From Archegozetes longisetosus (Eukaryota > Arthropoda > Arachnida > Sarcoptiformes > Trhypochthoniidae), in contig JAEMBT020000001.1 of the NCBI GenBank assembly GCA_018873245.2, positions 20,362,141-20,426,140 on the forward strand: a DNA stretch of 64,000 bases, in the 5' to 3' direction. Each line of letters starts with the position of its first letter. Position 1 is the stretch's first letter. Both the position numbers and the translations under genes were made by a program. This document shows positions 58,635 to 64,000 of the stretch, one piece after another. The notes under the pieces were generated by a model. That model saw nothing but the letters and a program-made list of their open reading frames with translations. It had not been told where the DNA came from and did not search any database.

Positions 58635-61600
58635 TTATTGTCAAATTGTGATTCACTATTATATTGTTTAAAATATGGATCAATACAAAATCATTACTGA
58701 TTTTTAGTCTGCTTTTATTCATCTCTAGTTACAGAGTATCTCATAAATTTCTGAAAATAATATTTAATATAAAGCTTTTCACTTAAAGTTTTCGTTCAAA
58801 TCGTGTTATTCGACTATAAAAGTTGGAATTTTTTATTGGATTTCAAATGGATAGAAATTGAATATTTGCACAAATCTAGTGTTATATCGATTGAGACATC
58901 GCCTCTAACATTTTTTTACGAATTATTGAGTTACTATTTCACAATTTTTAGAGAAATAAAACGATTGAGCACCGAAGAAATAGAGTTATGTTTTAGGTGT
59001 GAGCAAAATGAATAACATACAGGTTTTACATAAACTTGATGCAATTTATCGTTTCTACATACACTAACTTATATGTTCGCATAAAAATAGAAATTCTTAA
59101 GATTTAGCAAATCCCTTAGTTTTCCAGTCGTCTATATTTCTGTTTAAAAAGAATAAGTTTTGATCGTTCGGAATTATGCAGTGCACGCAATTATCTATAT
59201 TTGACTCTAAGCCAATTTTCAAACTATTTAAAAAAATCAGTTCATAATAATTAATTAACTTAAAATGAATTCGATTACAAAAAAGACTAGTTTGAATGAT
59301 GCAAATGTAACTAATATTTTTGGATATTTGACATTCAAATTAAAGGTGACAAACCACCCATATAGCACTGTTGTGGGGTTAGCTAACGTCGGTTTGGCAC
59401 ATGTTGAATCCCTAGGCATACATATGATGCATATTTCTAAAACATTTTTGGCTATAGTATTACAAATCCAAATCATATGTCAATCAAAAGATTGAACGCG
59501 CTATATTTTTCCATTTGAAAACCAAATTATCGACTCATTGCTCAACTGTTGTGTTCAGATCTAAAGTACGCTTTACTACACTTCACAGCACATATATTCT
59601 CACAATGCATATGAATGAGCATGAATGAGAAACTAATTTTTCTTCATTATTAAATAAAGGCATAATATCAAATATTGCTCAACATGCAAATTATTAAGAT
59701 AGTTGCCGTTTTTATCTAATTATGGTAAATGCAATAATTGTCTATATTTTTCATAACTGAGGCATTGAAATAGTTGCATTCAATTTTCTGTTGACAATTA
59801 GTAGTGAACAATTAGAATGAACGAGCCATCAGACTTTGATTATTGTTAGTCACTAGTTTAGTGTTTATACCATCATCAATATGTAAATATGAGATCACTC
59901 TTCAATAGGGTGTTTTCAAGTTAATAGTATTTCATGCATCACATTCAGATGAATAACAGTCCGTACTAGTTCTTAGCCAGTCAAATGAAACTTTATTAAT
60001 TTATCTAGCATTCAAATTGCAATAAACGTCCACGCATTCAACAATCAATTCATATAATTGTATTAAAAAAAAAGATGAAACACAAAGAACTTTATTTGTA
60101 AGTGTCTATTCTTGATTGTTCAATGTCTTAATTCAATTTGTTTATTAAGAAACTCGAGTTGAATATATAGCTCATAGCACTTAGCTATACTTAGCTATAC
60201 TTTAAAGTCAACTTACAATTGAAGATGTATCATACAACGAATTATTGTAATACTTGACGTATAAACGTGATTGCGTTAGTCAAAATGATTCTTTCCTTAA
60301 GGTTCAACTCAATGCTGTAGCCAGTATTTTCGTTCTGAGGGCTAAAAGTCTGAAATTCAGTGTTCTAATTTGTAGAGGCAAACACACACTCAAACTAATA
60401 CAGTTTACTTCCGATTGACCAACATATAAATGACCAACATATAAATGTCCAACAGATCAAGTCTCTTAATTTATCAAATAATTTAATAGACACCTGTTTT
60501 CAGATTATTGAACGAGTCAGATTCATAAAATATATTGTAAATTTCAAAAAAGGATCTTCAAATTTTGAATTTTCGGAAAACTTATTAGCAATGCATCTGT
60601 TGATTTTTTATCTAGCCTTTTAATGTTTGACAATAAGTAATCGGTTGATGCATCAAATAAATATAGTTTCAGAGTCTTTGGGTACCGTTTTCTTTCAGTA
60701 TAGACCTACACCTCAATCTTTAAAAATATCTAGGGGGACTATAGCCTCCAATCTCCATTGGGTACGATTCACGACTGTGATTTAACCTCATTCAGATTAT
60801 GTATTATATGAGTGTATTAGTTAAAACCATATTGCATAAAACTTATACTAGATCTCTTGAGATTTCTAGTACGGAATATTTATCGAGCCCAGAAGTATCA
60901 CTGAAAAATGCAAAGTTTTAAGAGCTAAGCTGCTTTAAGTTAACCCAAAGAATATCAATCATTTTCATAAATGACGAACTTTTCGAATAAAAACTTAGTA
61001 AATTAGGCCAACATTTAAGCTCTAGGAGTAGTTTGCATTAATTTTCAATATAAGAATTAATTTATGAAATATAAAATCTCAAGCAAGAATATTGGATTAA
61101 ATCGTTGAAACAACGATGAAGATTAGTGAAGGACGGATCAAATATTGCTACAATAGTTATTGAAAATGCAAAAACAACTTAATCATATGTATTAGTATCA
61201 AAACGTGTATTGTATGCTCCATCGCTATTAAGCATTATATCATATATTAATGGCTCACGAGTTAGATAAAAGTAACTAAAAGCTTCTTGTATCATATAAA
61301 TAGAAGGAATTTCTCCTATTTCGATGAATTTGTTACATGAAAGCTCATTTATGCTGTCTTCCCTTAAATAATTTATCGAATAATGACAAACACATGCCTT
61401 TCGGTCTCAACACTAGACTCAAACAGTGTTAGTGAGAGTGAACTTCAAAAGTCAATTCATTTAGACTGATAATGTTTGTAAAAGAATCTGGCTCAAAAGT
61501 TAGAGTTTAGGAAAAACTAAATGCCACAATCTAGGTATTGACTGAAGAGCTATTCTTTCATATTTGTAAATTCGATGCAACCACTTGTGTGATGAGGTGA

Positions 61601-64000
61601 TCGCTTTAATTTCTTTAGTATTTATTTAAATATTTCACTCAATCTTACGCCACATTTCTAGTGAATCATTCATTTTGTTGATGAACGATGTCTAAAATAG
61701 TGACATTTAGATTGAATCATTTTGTGTAATCAATGAAATGATCGTGTTTTATTTCTACTATTTAATGAGATATTACGATTGAATTAGAAAATTGAAAGCT
61801 GTTTTAGTGCAACACTTCTCGTAAGAAAAGTTCAATATAACGAGATAAAGTGAACATTACAAATGAACACACAATATAATCACTATTAAGCGTTTAATTA
61901 TATGAAACTAAGTTTCCATTTAAGTGATTGACAATATTATGTAAACGAACTGATACTTCTATTACTAATTTTATAGCTGATTTGCAAAGCGCACAATTGA
62001 ACCCATATCGACAAGTTTCGAGTAATTCCAATTTGATATGAACGTTCTATTGAATGCTTCACTATTTAATAATTAGTTTGATTTGTACGACCCCTTTTAG
62101 ACTATAAGTATAATTAAAGTTTAAGAATTCACTTCTTAAAGATCAATAGTTTTTGTGATCCAGTAACCATTAATTGTCAAATAAAAACTATCAATTATTC
62201 TACGATTAATTATACTGATTAACATTCTCTTTGAAAAATTGCTTTTTTGTTCTTTTTTTTGATTGCTAGTTGAAGATGTTCGACAGTTTTTGTTAAATAT
62301 AATTATAACGTAACACTTGAGTCGCTCATTAAAGTTGAATCTATATTTTAGCGTATCTTAGTAATTTAATGTCTTAAGAGATTGTTCGATATTTGAGAAG
62401 AAACATAAAAACCTATCTGAATACTTTATTGAGAATGTAGAATCATGTGCTAATTTGTAGGTAAAATCTTTACCATATATCCTGGTCAATAAGTCCTTTC
62501 AACAAGTTAATAAAAAAGGATAAATTATTGAAGATCTTTATTTTGAATTAAGCTTAACAAATTGAATTCAAATTTAATTTTTGGCACAATCTTATGAGTT
62601 AGTAAAGCACGAGATATTGTAATTTTGTCTGTAAATTTTATTAAATTGAGATTGCTTTAACTTCTTAAGTTAGTGAACTTCATTTGAACTGAGAACCAAA
62701 AAGAGTATGTTTTCCTAGTCTTTCATGTGGCCATTGCTCCAACACCTCTATAAGATATTCCTTAAGCTATTTGAATTGCATCCTTTACATCATTTTTGCG
62801 TAACTTTTTCCACTCTCCATAAATTGTAACTATTAGCTCGTTTGCTTCAGATAATGTTGGAACTAAACTAACAAAACTCATATGTCAATTAAGAAAGTTA
62901 TAACTCGATAAAACTTTTTCGCATTAATAGGACACCTTGCATGATTTATGAGTAGAATATGTTGCTTAGATGAGTCTTAAAAGATACGAGCTTTATTTCG
63001 TTAAAGTGTGTTCACTAACAGAAAATTATTTGCTCACGTAAATTTGTTCTAATTTCTCATATATTATTTCTTACATAATATTTACTGAAAGTGAGTAATG
63101 TTTGAATTGGATTACTTTATGTCTAATTAATTGATTAAGTGAAGAGTCTCTCATATCAATACGTTGATAGTTGAGAGCCCTCTGCAATAGAAAATCTCCT
63201 AGTCTCTATAGTATATCGGATACCCTTCTGCTGCAGACCTTTCAATTATAATGTAATTGATACATTTACTCATTTACAACATGCAAGATTGAATATAGAA
63301 ACCAAAATTTGTATAATATACATTGAAAATTTAGTAGAAAACTAGTTACAACAATATAGAATCTAATTCTAATTTCAAGGAATCTCCGGAGACACATTTC
63401 ACTTTTTTTTCTTTAAATTGTTGTACCTATAAAATCAACTACTGTTAAATTTCCAAGAAACAATCAGCAACACTTGCTGAGATAACAAGCACTAATGTGT
63501 TGGCAAACCTACAAAAATCTTAATCCATTGTTAGTTTAAGAAACTTTCTCCTGTGTAAAAATTGATCCAAATAAGTGCTATCATGACTTCCATGAGTATT
63601 ATGGGATCTTTTTCTTTTAAGTGATGAACAAAGGTTTCCAAAATTTTGAGTGTAAACTATTGGGTTTTGGGACTAACAAAACTAAATGACACTCTTATGC
63701 GTATAATTCTAATTAATTAAGGCTTTATAAGATCTCCACTCGTCCAAAATTACAGTGGTTTCTGGCTTAACATTTAAATGTTATTGGAAGTAGTTTATTT
63801 ATCCTTTCTACTAACGGGTACTATGTAAACAAATCTTAGATCCTTCTCTATCCCACCGAAAAGCCATTCATTTTCATACTTTCTACGTCGACCCTTATAT
63901 CTACTCTATAAAAATATAAAACATAAAAATGATTCAAAACTTACGCTTTACAATTTAGTCTCATCAACACTACCATTTCTCCTACCACAATATTTTCTGA
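58635..64000. other. Right flank, no gene supported
   Basis: Frames at 58803-59015 and 59265-59495 have no recognisable motif; the first lacks an ATG start. Small direct repeats occur: TTAGCTATAC twice at about 60182-60201 and GACCAACATATAAAT-like units at about 60417-60450. No GPCR tail exon, TE terminus or RNA gene was recognised. It may be intron 4 or the 3' flank of the GPCR gene. Confidence 0.35.

Overview
This is an AT-rich nuclear window from an animal, most likely an arthropod. Reasons: spliced genes with GT/AG introns, a family-A neuropeptide GPCR whose best match from memory is the arthropod kinin (leucokinin) receptor, Tc1/mariner and hAT DNA transposons, and a LINE with an (ATT)n tail. 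An arachnid or mite is a guess from the small cysteine-rich membrane protein at the left. Species was not determined. There is no bacterial operon structure, CRISPR array, rRNA or recognisable tRNA.

Layout. Bases 1.8-5.8 kb hold three small gene models: a two-exon cysteine-rich single-pass membrane protein (+, 1899-2462), a one-exon secreted precursor with a furin-type site (+, 4014-4448), and an acidic unrecognised protein (-, 5013-5675) whose stop overlaps a strong splice donor. Bases 6-31 kb are a transposon graveyard: a 700-bp near-complete palindrome (9.5-10.2 kb), a hAT relic with a perfect 8-bp target duplication and a surviving dimerisation domain (10.76-11.39 kb), a 5'-truncated LINE with endonuclease and reverse transcriptase in three frames and a 139-bp ATT tail (11.65-14.29 kb), a broken LINE ORF1 on the other strand (17.1-18.1 kb), a second hAT MITE with a perfect 8-bp duplication (24.45-25.07 kb) and several fold-back elements.

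From 31.86 kb rightward lies the GPCR gene (+). Exons at 31860-32263, 49703-50051, 54636-54813 and 54897-54940 join in frame and encode 325 residues, from the start codon through TM7. A final donor at 54941 shows that the cytoplasmic tail lies further right or outside the window. Intron 1 is 17.4 kb and carries at least five inverted-repeat elements. One of these holds mariner transposase C-termini in both arms. To the right are a mariner transposase tail (52.3 kb), a Tc1-type MITE (52.8-53.3 kb) and a 2.2-kb nested Tc1/mariner structure (55.6-57.8 kb).

The dominant theme is inverted duplication: about sixteen elements are fold-backs, several with clear TA or 8-bp target duplications. No new enzymatic system is evident. 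The best candidates for novelty are the two short secreted or membrane genes, the divergent kinin-receptor-like GPCR, and the fold-back family whose arms hold duplicated transposase or other coding sequence. All calls come from reading the sequence; no search was run.
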